Shown: piece after piece, positions 44,617-53,681 of the stretch
Numbering within the stretch: position 1 is the stretch's first letter
Layout of the letters: the number at the start of each line of letters is the position of its first letter
Assembly (NCBI RefSeq): GCF_013410665.1
Contig: NZ_JACCFM010000001.1
Location: forward strand, 1,054,001-1,118,000
Reading direction: 5' to 3'
Origin: Leifsonia psychrotolerans
GTDB taxonomy: Bacteria; Actinomycetota; Actinomycetes; Actinomycetales; Microbacteriaceae
Length of the DNA stretch: 64,000 nt
Made by a program: the position numbers and the translations under genes
The notes under the pieces: generated by a model
Seen by the model: only the letters and a program-made list of their open reading frames with translations
The model's database searches: none
What the model was told of the DNA's origin: nothing

Positions 44617-46041
44617 TTAGACCCCGTAGTACAGCTCGAATTCGAACGGGTGCGGGCGGGCAGCCAGCGGCTTGATCTCGTGCTCACGCTTGTAGGCGAT
44701 CCAGGTTTCGATGAGCTCCGGCGTGAAAACGTTGCCGGCGAGCAGGAAGTCATGGTCGGCCTCCAGAGCGTCCAGAGCCGCGTCGAGTGAGGCGGGGAGC
44801 TGCGGAATGCTCTTGGCCTCTTCAGGCGGCAGCTCGTACAGGTCCTTGTCGACAGGTTCGTGCGGCTCGATCCGGTTCTTGATGCCGTCGAGACCGGCCA
44901 TCAGCTGGGCCGCAAAGGCAAGGTAGGGGTTGCTGGCGCCATCCGGCACACGGAACTCGATGCGCTTGGCCTTCGGGTTTGTGCCCGTGATCGGAATACG
45001 GATGCAGGCCGAGCGGTTTCCTGCCGAATAGACCAGGTTGACCGGAGCTTCGAAGCCCGGAACCAACCGACGGAACGAGTTCACGCTCGGGTTGGTGAAA
45101 GCGAGCACAGCCGGGGCGTGCTTGAGCAGGCCGCCGATGTACCAACGGGCGATGTCTGAAAGTCCGCCATAGCCGGCCTCATCGTAGAACAACGGCTTGC
45201 CGTCGGCCCAGAGCGACTGGTGGGTGTGCATGCCCGATCCGTTGTCACCGAAGAGCGGCTTCGGCATAAAGGTGGCGGTCTTGCCCCACTCGTGAGCCGT
45301 GTTCTTCACGATGTACTTGAACTTGAGGATGTCGTCAGCCGCGGCGACCATGGTGTCGAAGCGGTAGTTGATCTCGCCCTGACCGGCCGTGCCGACCTCG
45401 TGGTGGCTGCGCTCGAGGATGAGCCCGGCGTCGATCAGCTTGAGGCAGATGTCGTCGCGCAGATCGGCGTGCTGGTCAACGGGGCTGACCGGAAAGTAGC
45501 CACCCTTGAACGGGGTCTTGTTGGCAAGGTTGCCGCCCTCTTCCTTCTTGCCCGAGTTCCAGGCGCCTTCACTGGAATCGACCGAGTAGAAGCTCGTGTG
45601 CTGGTTGATCTCGTAGCGCACGTCGTCGAAAATGTAGAACTCCGCTTCGGGGGCGAAGAACGCGGTGTCAGCGATACCCGTTGAGGCGAGGTACTTCTCG
45701 GCTTTCTTGGCAACCTGACGCGGGTCTTTCGAGTAGATCTCGCCGGTGCGCGGGTTGTAGATGTCGAAGACCATGATGAGCGTGCGTTCGGCGCGGAACG
45801 CGTCGATGTACGCGGTGGTCACATCGGGGATGAGCTGCAGGTCCGACTCGTGGATCGTCGCGAACCCACGGATGGATGAGCCGTCGAACATCTGGCCGAC
45901 GGTGAAGAACTCCTCGTCGACGGTCGACGCGGGAATGTTGAAGTGCTGCTGAACACCCGGCATATCGGTGAAACGGATGTCGAGGAACTTGACATCGGTC
46001 TCTTTGATGAAGGTGAGCACTTCTGAGGAATCGCGGAACAT
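44617..46041 (-). CDS. glnA1: Glutamine synthetase, type I, main enzyme
   Basis: A 474-residue GS I that assimilates ammonia into glutamine. Motifs include FDGSSIRGF, the ATP-binding [29 protein letters not shown] and the adenylylation site [10 protein letters not shown] with Tyr402, the target of GlnE. GGAG lies 9 nt before the ATG. A four-part GlnR-type operator sits 73-110 bp upstream, so transcription is under nitrogen control and activity under adenylylation. Confidence 0.96.
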   Translation of the reverse strand: MFRDSSEVLTFIKETDVKFLDIRFTDMPGVQQHFNIPASTVDEEFFTVGQMFDGSSIRGFATIHESDLQLIPDVTTAYIDAFRAERTLIMVFDIYNPRTGEIYSKDPRQVAKKAEKYLASTGIADTAFFAPEAEFYIFDDVRYEINQHTSFYSVDSSEGAWNSGKKEEGGNLANKTPFKGGYFPVSPVDQHADLRDDICLKLIDAGLILERSHHEVGTAGQGEINYRFDTMVAAADDILKFKYIVKNTAHEWGKTATFMPKPLFGDNGSGMHTHQSLWADGKPLFYDEAGYGGLSDIARWYIGGLLKHAPAVLAFTNPSVNSFRRLVPGFEAPVNLVYSAGNRSACIRIPITGTNPKAKRIEFRVPDGASNPYLAFAAQLMAGLDGIKNRIEPHEPVDKDLYELPPEEAKSIPQLPASLDAALDALEADHDFLLAGNVFTPELIETWIAYKREHEIKPLAARPHPFEFELYYGV

Positions 46042-46113
46042 GCGGTTAACTCCAAACGGCGTGGATCTGGTTCAGTCGCGCACTGCGGCCATCTACGACT
46101 TTACCGGTCGGTG

Positions 46114-46151
46114 ATTTCCCGTCCGTGACACGAATGTTTCATGCGTGTTAC
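46114..46151 (-). promoter_or_regulatory. GlnR-type operator upstream of glnA1
   Basis: On the minus strand four half-sites occur with exact 6-nt spacing: GTAAC (46151-46147), GAAAC (46140-46136), GTCAC (46129-46125) and GAAAT (46118-46114). This matches the actinobacterial GlnR consensus gTnAC-n6-GaAAc repeated twice, with one mismatch in the last box. It lies between glnA1 and the divergent RDD gene. Confidence 0.85.
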
Positions 46152-46206
46152 AGGGCGTGTTCGTGAACGTCCTGTGACGTCGGATCTCGGGCAGTCGGGC
46201 TCTCGG

Positions 46207-46212
46207 TAGACT
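46207..46212 (+). promoter_or_regulatory. -10 box for the RDD gene
   Basis: TAGACT, 6 nt, GTG at 46219. Of two adjacent GTG codons (46216 and 46219) the spacing favours the second. Confidence 0.45.
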
Positions 46213-46218
46213 CGGGTG

Positions 46219-46647
46219 GTGCCACATTCTTCTTCACAATCAGTCTCGTTCGGCCAGCTTCCCCCCAGCGAGTGGCCGGGCGAACGACTCGGCTTGCCCC
46301 AGACAGGCCCCCGCTCGGTCGGCCGCCTCGGACGCCGACTCGCCGCAGTGGCGATCGACTGGGCTCTGGCCACCGCAGCATCCGCGCTCTTCTTCAACTA
46401 CGACACCCTCGCGATCAGCCTGATCTTCGTCGGAATGCAGATCGTCTTTATTCCGACGCTCGGCGGCAGTATTGGGCAACGGATGCTCGGCATGCGTGTT
46501 GTGGCTCTAGCCGGAGGCTGGGTCGGCCTCTGGCGCCCGATCGTGCGCTCGATCCTGCTCGGCATTGTCGTGCCGGCCCTGGTCTGGGATTCAGATCAGC
46601 GCGGCTTTCATGACAAAATCGCCGGCACGGTCCTGATTCGCGCGTAG
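46219..46647 (+). CDS. RDD-family membrane protein
   Basis: A 142-residue protein with three hydrophobic segments and the RDD signature at GRRLAAVAIDWALA, GQRMLGMRVV and FHDKIAGT. The family's role is uncertain (transport or membrane scaffolding). The same kind of gene flanks glnA1 in Mycobacterium (Rv2219A), so the pairing is old. The start is probably leaderless at GTG 46219. Confidence 0.88.
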   Translation: MPHSSSQSVSFGQLPPSEWPGERLGLPQTGPRSVGRLGRRLAAVAIDWALATAASALFFNYDTLAISLIFVGMQIVFIPTLGGSIGQRMLGMRVVALAGGWVGLWRPIVRSILLGIVVPALVWDSDQRGFHDKIAGTVLIRA

Positions 46648-46712
46648 CGAACAGAAGCATGCCGGCGATGGAGCCGTGAGCTCAGCAGTGCGCTGAGCCG
46701 ATGAATCAAGAG

Positions 46713-47423
46713 TTAGCGGCCGCGTTGGGGGCGCGCCTTGAACGGGTCGACGCCCTTCGGAATGGGCAGCTGCGTGCCGAGTGAACTCAGGCGGTTGTTG
46801 ACCGCGAGCACTTCGGCCTTGGTCAGCGTGGGCTTGATCCGGGTGAGCTTACGGGCCAGCTTGTGCAGCGGCACGGCATCCGAGTCAGGTCCGACGGCGA
46901 TCGTCGTGACGGCAATAGTGCCGAGCACCTTGGCGACCTTGCGACGCTCATCGTCGATCATGCGTCCGGTGCGTGAGCGAGGGCCTTCGCTGATCAGTAC
47001 AACGCCACCACGCCCGACGGCGCGATAGACAGCATCCTGCGTCTTGCCGTTGACGGCGACGGGCATCTCACTGCCCACCCAGCCGCGCTTGAGGGAGCTG
47101 CGCAACACGGCTCCCACGGCACCGGGCTGACCCTCGATCTGTGAATAGGCCGCTTTCTCGGCGCGACGCCCGAGAATGATGAGCATTGCGAGCACTCCGG
47201 CGAGTACTCCGGCGACGATCCACAATGCCAGAGTCAGACCGTTGCCCGGGGCGGTGAGGAGGGCGAATGCGACGGTCACAACGATCGGCAGGATGAACGC
47301 GAGCACCAGGTACAGGGTGATCCGCGAGTCGTAGCGTCTCGTCATCTGAAAGACCTGCCACATTTGCTTCAAGCGGCCGGGCTCTTTTGGTTTGCGGGGA
47401 GTCTTATCCTTGCTGCGTGCCAT
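46713..47423 (-). CDS. DUF4191 membrane protein
   Basis: A 236-residue protein with two membrane segments (LYLVLAFILPIVVTVAFALL and the next hydrophobic stretch) and a basic N-terminus MARSKDKTPRKPKEPGRLKQ. The cytoplasmic domain (VNGKTQDAVYRAVGRGGVVLISEGP) and location next to glnA1 match DUF4191, the Rv2219 family, without known function. The start codon has TAGTCT 7 nt upstream. Confidence 0.9.
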   Translation of the reverse strand: MARSKDKTPRKPKEPGRLKQMWQVFQMTRRYDSRITLYLVLAFILPIVVTVAFALLTAPGNGLTLALWIVAGVLAGVLAMLIILGRRAEKAAYSQIEGQPGAVGAVLRSSLKRGWVGSEMPVAVNGKTQDAVYRAVGRGGVVLISEGPRSRTGRMIDDERRKVAKVLGTIAVTTIAVGPDSDAVPLHKLARKLTRIKPTLTKAEVLAVNNRLSSLGTQLPIPKGVDPFKARPQRGR

Positions 47424-47430
47424 GCCTCTA

Positions 47431-47436
47431 AGACTA
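47431..47436 (-). promoter_or_regulatory. -10 box for the DUF4191 gene
   Basis: TAGTCT, 7 nt, ATG at 47423. The gap contains GAGG, so a very short leader with a Shine-Dalgarno contact is also possible. Confidence 0.4.
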
Positions 47437-47567
47437 TCGAGTCACGGTATGCCTCGTGACCGATTCGGCACTCGGTCCGCTCCCTCTCCCGGTCCGCCCT
47501 GAGCGAACTGTGCACCGGTTCTCGCGTGCGCACGACGTCACCATGCCGCCCGCGGGACCATAGCCCG

Positions 47568-49133
47568 ATGATCAGAACTGAGGCCAGCTCACCGGTGACG
47601 CACAGTGGAGGCGAGGCGACCGGCACCATGAACGTCATCGCCGGCTACCGGGTTGTGCGCAAACTCGGTGTGAGCCGTGACGCCGAGGTGCATCTCGGCT
47701 TCGCCCTCACGCCGGTTGCGGTGCACGACCCACCGTCGCGCACGGTCGCGCTCAAGCTGTTCTCACCCGGCACCGACGGAGCCAGAATTGAACGCGAGAT
47801 GAGCATTCGCACGTCTCTTCCTCCCGGAACTGCCGCCGCGGTACTCGATGTGGCTCGTCTGGCGGATGGCCGCGTGTGCGTTGTTCTCGAGTATCTGGGT
47901 GGCGGATCCCTCACCCAAGTCCTCAGCCGCGGGGTGGCTCTCCGCCCGGGCGAAGCCGTCACCATCCTTGCTCGGGCGGTGCAAGCCCTCGAACAAATGC
48001 ATGCGATCGGCTTCAGCCTGCCGGCGTTGGGGCCTTCAGGCATCCTGTTTGATATCGCGGGGCGCCCGGTGTTGGCGGGGCTCGGCCGGGCGGAACCGCA
48101 TGGTGCTGACGCGATGGCGCGCACCGTGTCGATCCGTGCCGACTGCGACAGACTCGTCGCACTGCTCCGCACGGTCTTCGCCGCTCTCAGCCCCGATGAT
48201 GCGCTGTCACGGCGCTCTGAGGCACTCGCCGCGCGCTTCGAGATGGCCAGCCACACGACGCCGTTCGAATCAGGACTGCAGGTCCTCGAACGGAGTTTGT
48301 TCGAGTGGGCGGCGGCCGAGGCCGTTCGGATTCAGCCCTATACCGCGGGATCCCTCCGTCGTGCCCCTCGCGACGCAGCAACACTCGCCGTGCCAGAGAT
48401 GGTCGCGGGCACTGCTGCTCGAGTTGCCGGAGGCACCGGAGTTGCCGGAGTTGCCGGAGCAACCGGAGTTGCCGATCAGGCTTCGCATGCCGCGCCGGCG
48501 CGCCGCTCGATCGTGGTGTTTCTGGCCCGTCAACGTTGCACCCGCGCCCTGAGCGCCGTAACGACGTGGGGCCATGGCCGGCTTGATGGCCGACTTCGTG
48601 GGCGCCGGCGCATCATCTTCGTGGCCGGCTTGACAGTGGCCCTTACCGCCGCGGCCCTTTTCAGCTTGTCGCGTCCCGTCGACGGGTCAGGCGCCCGAAC
48701 CAACCCACGCCAGCCGGAGAAGACGACCACATCGATCATCCCCGCCCCGGATCCGGCCGCGCTCACCGCCATCACCGGCGACGATCCGTTGGCCGCGACG
48801 GTGGCGCTCCTTCGTCGGCGGGCGGAGTGCGTGGCTGCGGCATCCGTACTGTGCCTCGATCAGGTCGACCAGGCCGGATCCAGCCTGCTGGCAACAGATA
48901 GCTACACCGTTCGCATGAAACAACTGAACGAGGCGAACCCGAACGTGCCATCCGCGGGCGTGCCGCTGCTACAGCCCAATGCCGAAGCGCTGAGCCTGGT
49001 TGAGCGCACCGGCAACGCCGTGCTGATCGCGGTGGCCGCCGCAGATGCGGTGCCCACCAACAACAAACCGGCCTCGCTCCTGATCATCAGGGGCGAGGCC
49101 GGTTGGCGACTACGCGAGATTTTCGACTATTGA
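47568..49133 (+). CDS. Membrane pseudokinase of the Ser/Thr kinase fold
   Basis: A 521-residue protein. Residues about 20-260 follow a bacterial Ser/Thr kinase: beta-3 Lys in VALKLF, hinge VLEYLGGGSL, catalytic-loop position HAIGFSLPALGPSG. The HRD Asp, the Lys and the Asn of that loop are replaced (Ala, Gly, Gly) and DFG reads GLG, so phosphotransfer is not expected. A Gly/Val/Ala repeat (about 284-301), one membrane helix (about 347-367) and an extracytoplasmic domain of 150 residues with one Cys pair follow. The start could also be 47628. Its stop faces that of sucB, 15 bp away. Confidence 0.8.
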   Translation: MIRTEASSPVTHSGGEATGTMNVIAGYRVVRKLGVSRDAEVHLGFALTPVAVHDPPSRTVALKLFSPGTDGARIEREMSIRTSLPPGTAAAVLDVARLADGRVCVVLEYLGGGSLTQVLSRGVALRPGEAVTILARAVQALEQMHAIGFSLPALGPSGILFDIAGRPVLAGLGRAEPHGADAMARTVSIRADCDRLVALLRTVFAALSPDDALSRRSEALAARFEMASHTTPFESGLQVLERSLFEWAAAEAVRIQPYTAGSLRRAPRDAATLAVPEMVAGTAARVAGGTGVAGVAGATGVADQASHAAPARRSIVVFLARQRCTRALSAVTTWGHGRLDGRLRGRRRIIFVAGLTVALTAAALFSLSRPVDGSGARTNPRQPEKTTTSIIPAPDPAALTAITGDDPLAATVALLRRRAECVAAASVLCLDQVDQAGSSLLATDSYTVRMKQLNEANPNVPSAGVPLLQPNAEALSLVERTGNAVLIAVAAADAVPTNNKPASLLIIRGEAGWRLREIFDY

Positions 49134-49148
49134 GGGTCGAGAACCGTT

Positions 49149-50540
49149 CTACAGGCCGAGGTTGCCCTCAAAAGCACCAGCCTCAAGGCGACGCTTCATG
49201 GTGCTGAGGAAACCTGCGGCGTCTGCTCCATCGACGATGCGGTGATCGTAGGACAGTGCCAAGTAGACGCACGAGCGGATGGCGATCGAGTCGAGGCCGT
49301 CAGTGGTGATCACGACAGGCTTCTTGTAGACGATTCCGGTCCCCAGGATCGCGCTCTGCGGCAGGAACACAACGGGCGTGTCGAACAGGGCACCGCGCGA
49401 ACCCGTGTTGGTCAACGTGAATGTCCCACCCGAGAGCTCGTCCGGCTTCAGCTTGTTTTCGCGGGTCCGCTCGGCCAGGTCGGCGATCTGAGCCGCGAAG
49501 CCGGTGATGTCCAGTCCGGCAGCGTCACGCACGACAGGCGTCAGCAGTCCACGTTCGGTCTCGACCGCGATGCTGATGTTCTCCTGCGCCGGGTACACGA
49601 TCGATTCGCCGTCGATCGTGGCGTTGATGATCGGGTGGGCCTGGAGAGCCTCAGCAGCCGCCAATGCGAAGAATGGCAGGAAGGAGAGCTTGTTGCCGGT
49701 CTTGGCAACGAATTCGCCCTTGACCTTGTCGCGAAGTATCGCGACGCGGGTGACATCGACCTCGACGACGGTCGTCAACTGCGCCGACGTGTTCATCGAG
49801 ATGACGGCACGTTCAGCGACGACCTTGCGCAGACGCGACATTGGAACCGTGGTTCCGCGCAGCGCCGAGACGGTAACTGCCGGAGCCGCAACGGTCGAGG
49901 ACGACGAGGCCGAAACGATGTCTTCCTTGCGGATGCGTCCGCCGACACCCGTTCCGACAACCGTCGACAGGTCGACACCTGCTTCGTTGGCGAGCTTACG
50001 AACGATCGGGGTGACGTACCCCGAGGTTCCCGCGTGGGATCCGCGGCTGGTCGGTGCTGCAGCCGGTGCGGGAGCCGCCACCGGTGCGGCAACCGGAGCC
50101 GCGACCGGTGCGGGAGCCGCGACCGGTGCGGGAGCGGCAGCCGGGGCTGGAGCAGCAACGGGAGCCGCGACGGGCGCGGGGGCGGCAACCGGAGCAGCAA
50201 TTGGTGCTGCAGCGGGAGCCTCAGCAACGGGAGCTGCAACAGGTGCCTCAGCAACGGGAGCTGCAGCGGGCGCCTCCGCAACCGGTGCCGGCGCCGCAGC
50301 AGAGCCGTCACCGATAGTGACCAGCACAGTGCCGACCTCAACGGTTTCGTCTTCCTGAACCAGAATTGCCTCAATCACACCGGCGACGGGGGAGGGGATC
50401 TCCGTGTCCACCTTGTCGGTCGACACTTCGAGCAGTGGCTCGTCGACCTCCACGCGGTCGCCTACGTTCTTGAGCCAGCGGGTAACCGTACCCTCTGTGA
50501 CACTCTCGCCGAGTGCCGGGAGGCTGACGGATTCGCTCAT
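49149..50540 (-). CDS. sucB: Dihydrolipoamide acyltransferase (E2) of a 2-oxoacid dehydrogenase
   Basis: A 463-residue E2. One lipoyl domain (Lys in EVSTDKVDTEIPSP), a long Ala/Pro/Val linker (about residues 80-165), the peripheral subunit-binding domain (YVTPIVRKLANEAGVD) and the catalytic domain with SYDHRIVDGADAAGFL. In actinobacteria this SucB/DlaT-type E2 can serve both pyruvate and 2-oxoglutarate complexes. It lies 67 bp downstream of lpdA and has a strong AAAGGAG site. Confidence 0.93.
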   Translation of the reverse strand: MSESVSLPALGESVTEGTVTRWLKNVGDRVEVDEPLLEVSTDKVDTEIPSPVAGVIEAILVQEDETVEVGTVLVTIGDGSAAAPAPVAEAPAAAPVAEAPVAAPVAEAPAAAPIAAPVAAPAPVAAPVAAPAPAAAPAPVAAPAPVAAPVAAPVAAPAPAAAPTSRGSHAGTSGYVTPIVRKLANEAGVDLSTVVGTGVGGRIRKEDIVSASSSSTVAAPAVTVSALRGTTVPMSRLRKVVAERAVISMNTSAQLTTVVEVDVTRVAILRDKVKGEFVAKTGNKLSFLPFFALAAAEALQAHPIINATIDGESIVYPAQENISIAVETERGLLTPVVRDAAGLDITGFAAQIADLAERTRENKLKPDELSGGTFTLTNTGSRGALFDTPVVFLPQSAILGTGIVYKKPVVITTDGLDSIAIRSCVYLALSYDHRIVDGADAAGFLSTMKRRLEAGAFEGNLGL

Positions 50541-50607
50541 GCGCTTGTCTCCTTTGAAACCAGTTGTCTGTCTTGAGATGGGGAAAAATACAACCGAACG
50601 TGTCGGT

Positions 50608-51981
50608 CTACAGTGCGTGAAGCGGCTTTCCGGCGAGAGCGAGGAATGCTTCGCCGAGCGCTTCGTTCTGGGTGGGGTGGGCGTGAATCAGGGGCGCGAT
50701 GTCTTCTGGGTACGCTTCCCAGTTCACAATGAGCTGGCCCTCTCCGATCAGTTCACCCACGCGGGCGCCGATCATGTGAACACCGACCACGGGGCCGTCG
50801 TTGACGCGCACGACCTTGATCGAACCGGTCGTACCGATGATGGCGCTCTTCCCGTTGCCACCGAGGCTGTACTCGTAGCTCGAGACCTGGTCGGCACCAA
50901 ATTTCTCGGCTGCCTTCGCCTCGGAGTAACCCACAGAGGCAACCTCAGGATCGCAGTAGGTGACCTTGGGGATATTGAGGTCTTCGACGATGATCGGGTT
51001 CAGTCCGGCGAGTTCCTCGGCAACGAAGATCCCCTGCTGGAAGCCGCGGTGTGCCAGCTGCAGGCCGGGAACGATGTCGCCGACCGCGTAGACGCCAGGG
51101 ATATTCGTGGCGAGGCGCTCATCGGTGATCACGAAGCCACGATCCATGGTGATGCCAACTTCTTCGAAGCCGAGACCAGCAGTCGAGGGTCCACGGCCGA
51201 CAGCGACAAGCAGAATTTCGGCTTCGATCGTCTTGCCGTCTTCGAGGGTGACGACGACGCCGCTCTCGTTCTGGGTGACGTTCGCGAAACGCACGCCGAG
51301 TGAGTATTCGATGCCACGCTTGCGGAAGGCGCGCTCAAGCTGCTTCGAGATCGATTCTTCCTCGTTCGGCACCAGGTGAGGGAGGGCCTCGATGATGGTC
51401 ACGTCAGCGCCGAATGACTTCCAGACGCTGGCGAACTCGACGCCGATCACGCCGCCGCCCAGCACGGCGACCTTCTTCGGAACGAAGTTCAGTTCAAGTG
51501 CCTGCTCGCTGGTGAGCACACGACCGCCGAGCTCAAGCCCGGGCAGGGAGCGCGAGTACGAACCGGTGGCAAGAATGACGTTCTTGCCGACAATGGTGTC
51601 GGTACCGACCTGAACGGTCGTGGGGGAGATCAGGCGACCTTCACCCTCGATGACCGTGATGCCGCGCGCCTTGATCAGGCCCTGCAGACCCTTGAATTTG
51701 CTGGCGACAATTCCTTCGCGGTAGGACGTGACCGCTGCCATGTCGATGCCGCCGAATGTCGTGGTCACACCGTACTTCGACGATTCACGGCTCACGTCGG
51801 CCACCTCGGCCGAGTGCAACAGTGCCTTGGTCGGAATACACCCTCGGTGCAAGCAGGTGCCACCGAGTTTGTCCTTCTCAATCAGTCCAACAGTGAAACC
51901 GAGCTGGACCGCACGCAATGCTGCTGCGTATCCACCGCTTCCACCACCGAGAACGACAATGTCAAAATTCTGCTCCGACAC
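50608..51981 (-). CDS. lpdA: Dihydrolipoyl dehydrogenase (E3)
   Basis: A 457-residue flavoprotein that reoxidises lipoyl groups with NAD+. The redox disulfide is in GGTCLHRGCIPTKALLHS, the FAD motif GGGSGGYAAALRA is at the front, and the C-terminal HAHPTQNEALGEAFL carries the catalytic His. The start is GTG with GAGGGAG. It precedes sucB and follows pepA on the same strand. Confidence 0.95.
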   Translation of the reverse strand: MSEQNFDIVVLGGGSGGYAAALRAVQLGFTVGLIEKDKLGGTCLHRGCIPTKALLHSAEVADVSRESSKYGVTTTFGGIDMAAVTSYREGIVASKFKGLQGLIKARGITVIEGEGRLISPTTVQVGTDTIVGKNVILATGSYSRSLPGLELGGRVLTSEQALELNFVPKKVAVLGGGVIGVEFASVWKSFGADVTIIEALPHLVPNEEESISKQLERAFRKRGIEYSLGVRFANVTQNESGVVVTLEDGKTIEAEILLVAVGRGPSTAGLGFEEVGITMDRGFVITDERLATNIPGVYAVGDIVPGLQLAHRGFQQGIFVAEELAGLNPIIVEDLNIPKVTYCDPEVASVGYSEAKAAEKFGADQVSSYEYSLGGNGKSAIIGTTGSIKVVRVNDGPVVGVHMIGARVGELIGEGQLIVNWEAYPEDIAPLIHAHPTQNEALGEAFLALAGKPLHAL

Positions 51982-52086
51982 CCAGCTACTCCCTCGCGAA
52001 TTACGAATTCAGCTACGACCGGCCGGCAGATTCATGATCTGGGGGCCGGAGTCCTGCGGCAAGCAACTCTTGCCTCTATGACTGTA

Positions 52087-53583
52087 CTACGGGCGTGAAA
52101 AGTCCTCGGCCAGTCTGATCAGTGTGCGCAACGAAACACCGGTCGGTCCGGGGTTCGTAAAGCCCCAACCGCGGCCTTCGTTTTGGGCGCTTCCGGCAAT
52201 ATCGAGGTGGGCCCACGGAATTGCCGTGGCCTCGACTCCATCGCCATTCGTCCCGATGAACTCGCGCAGGAAAACCGCGGCCAACAGCATGCCTCCCGCC
52301 TTGTTCCCAATCTTCGCGTTGGCGATATCTGCGATATCCGAGTTCAAGAGGGCACGAAGTTCACCGGGCAAAGGCATCGGCCAGGCCAGCTCGCCGACGG
52401 CCTCGCTCGCGGCCAGAACGCTCTGAACCAGGGTCGTGTCGCCCATCGCCGCGAAGTAGCGTGTGCCCAGCGCCACGGTGGCCGCACCGGTGAGGGTGGC
52501 GACGTCAATGACGGCATCCGGGTTCTCCTCGCTCGCAGCCACGAGGCCGTCGGCCAGCACCAGGCGTCCTTCCGCATCGGTGTTCAGAACCTCAACGGTG
52601 CGACCATCGCGCATCCGCAGCACGTCGTCCGGCCGCGTGGCCGAACCCGACGGCAGGTTCTCGGCAATGCATAGCCAGGCCGTGATTCGCACGGGGAGAG
52701 TGAGTTTCGCGGCGGCCAGAACCACTGCCAGTACTGTCGCTGCGCCCGTCATGTCGTATTTCATACCGACCATTGACCCGGCGGGCTTCAAGGAGAGCCC
52801 GCCGCTGTCAAAGGTGATGCCCTTTCCCACCAGGGCGAGGTGTTTCGTCGCTTCGTCAGGGGAGTAGCTCACCTTGACGAGACGTGGAGGGCGAGTTGAG
52901 CCCTGTCCAACGCCCAGGATGCCACCGAATCCGTCTGCGGCAAGCCGCTTTTCGTCCCAGACCGTGACGTTCAGAGGTAGTCCCGCCGCTGCGTCAACGG
53001 TACGTTGAGCAAACGATTGTGGAAACAGATCGACGGGCGGCGTGTTCACGAGGTCTTTGACGAGCGCCATGGCCTCGGCGATGACGATCGCCCGAGCCAC
53101 AGCGGTCGCATCGCCCTGCTGCGTGTGAACGTCGATTCGGGTCGCCGTCGATCGCCTGGTGGCGAGCGTGTCGTGACGGTACGCCGTAAATGAGTAGGAA
53201 CCCAATGCTGCGCCTTCGAGCACGGCATCACTCTGTTCGTCAGTTTCGAGGGGCACAGCGAAGGCCAGGGTAGCGATGCCGGTCAACTGGCGCACCGCGG
53301 AACCGGCCATCAGGCGCAGCGCATCGGGGGAGAGAGCGGCGGCTACCGGGCCGAGGCCCACAATCGCGATGCTTTTCGCAGCCCCCAGGAGACCGGGAAG
53401 GCGCACGACCTCATCGCGAGCACCGGTAACACCGATGGCCTCGAAATACTCGGCGACCGCACTGAACGCCGCATCGGCGATGAGAACGGGCCCGTCCGGA
53501 GTCTGTGCGGATCCGACGACGAGCACGTCGGCTGTCGATTCGTGGCTCGGCAGGGTGGTCAAGGACAAAGCAGGAATGGCCAT
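52087..53583 (-). CDS. pepA: Leucyl aminopeptidase, M17
   Basis: A 498-residue cytoplasmic peptidase with two metal ions. The signature NTDAEGRLVLADGL is present, with Lys and Asp ligands in GKGITFDSGGLSLKP and KYDMTGAATVLA. The N-terminal macro-like domain is intact. The ATG at 53583 is preceded by GAGGA and, at 6 nt, by TAGCAT, so the message may be nearly leaderless. Confidence 0.94.
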   Translation of the reverse strand: MAIPALSLTTLPSHESTADVLVVGSAQTPDGPVLIADAAFSAVAEYFEAIGVTGARDEVVRLPGLLGAAKSIAIVGLGPVAAALSPDALRLMAGSAVRQLTGIATLAFAVPLETDEQSDAVLEGAALGSYSFTAYRHDTLATRRSTATRIDVHTQQGDATAVARAIVIAEAMALVKDLVNTPPVDLFPQSFAQRTVDAAAGLPLNVTVWDEKRLAADGFGGILGVGQGSTRPPRLVKVSYSPDEATKHLALVGKGITFDSGGLSLKPAGSMVGMKYDMTGAATVLAVVLAAAKLTLPVRITAWLCIAENLPSGSATRPDDVLRMRDGRTVEVLNTDAEGRLVLADGLVAASEENPDAVIDVATLTGAATVALGTRYFAAMGDTTLVQSVLAASEAVGELAWPMPLPGELRALLNSDIADIANAKIGNKAGGMLLAAVFLREFIGTNGDGVEATAIPWAHLDIAGSAQNEGRGWGFTNPGPTGVSLRTLIRLAEDFSRP

Positions 53584-53589
53584 TCCTCA

Positions 53590-53595
53590 ATGCTA
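53590..53595 (-). promoter_or_regulatory. -10 box for pepA
   Basis: TAGCAT, 6 nt (TGAGGA), ATG at 53583. It lies 75 bp from the divergent box of the PAC2 gene. Confidence 0.42.
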
Positions 53596-53669
53596 TCCAC
53601 GCTGCCGCTGTTCGCTCTGGGCACGATGGGGCCTTGCTGAATGGGACGCCTCCTGCGGAAGGGGCCGAT

Positions 53670-53675
53670 TAGAGT
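53670..53675 (+). promoter_or_regulatory. -10 box for the PAC2 gene
   Basis: TAGAGT, 6 nt (TGACGC), ATG at 53682; no ribosome-binding site. Confidence 0.5.
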
Positions 53676-53681
53676 TGACGC

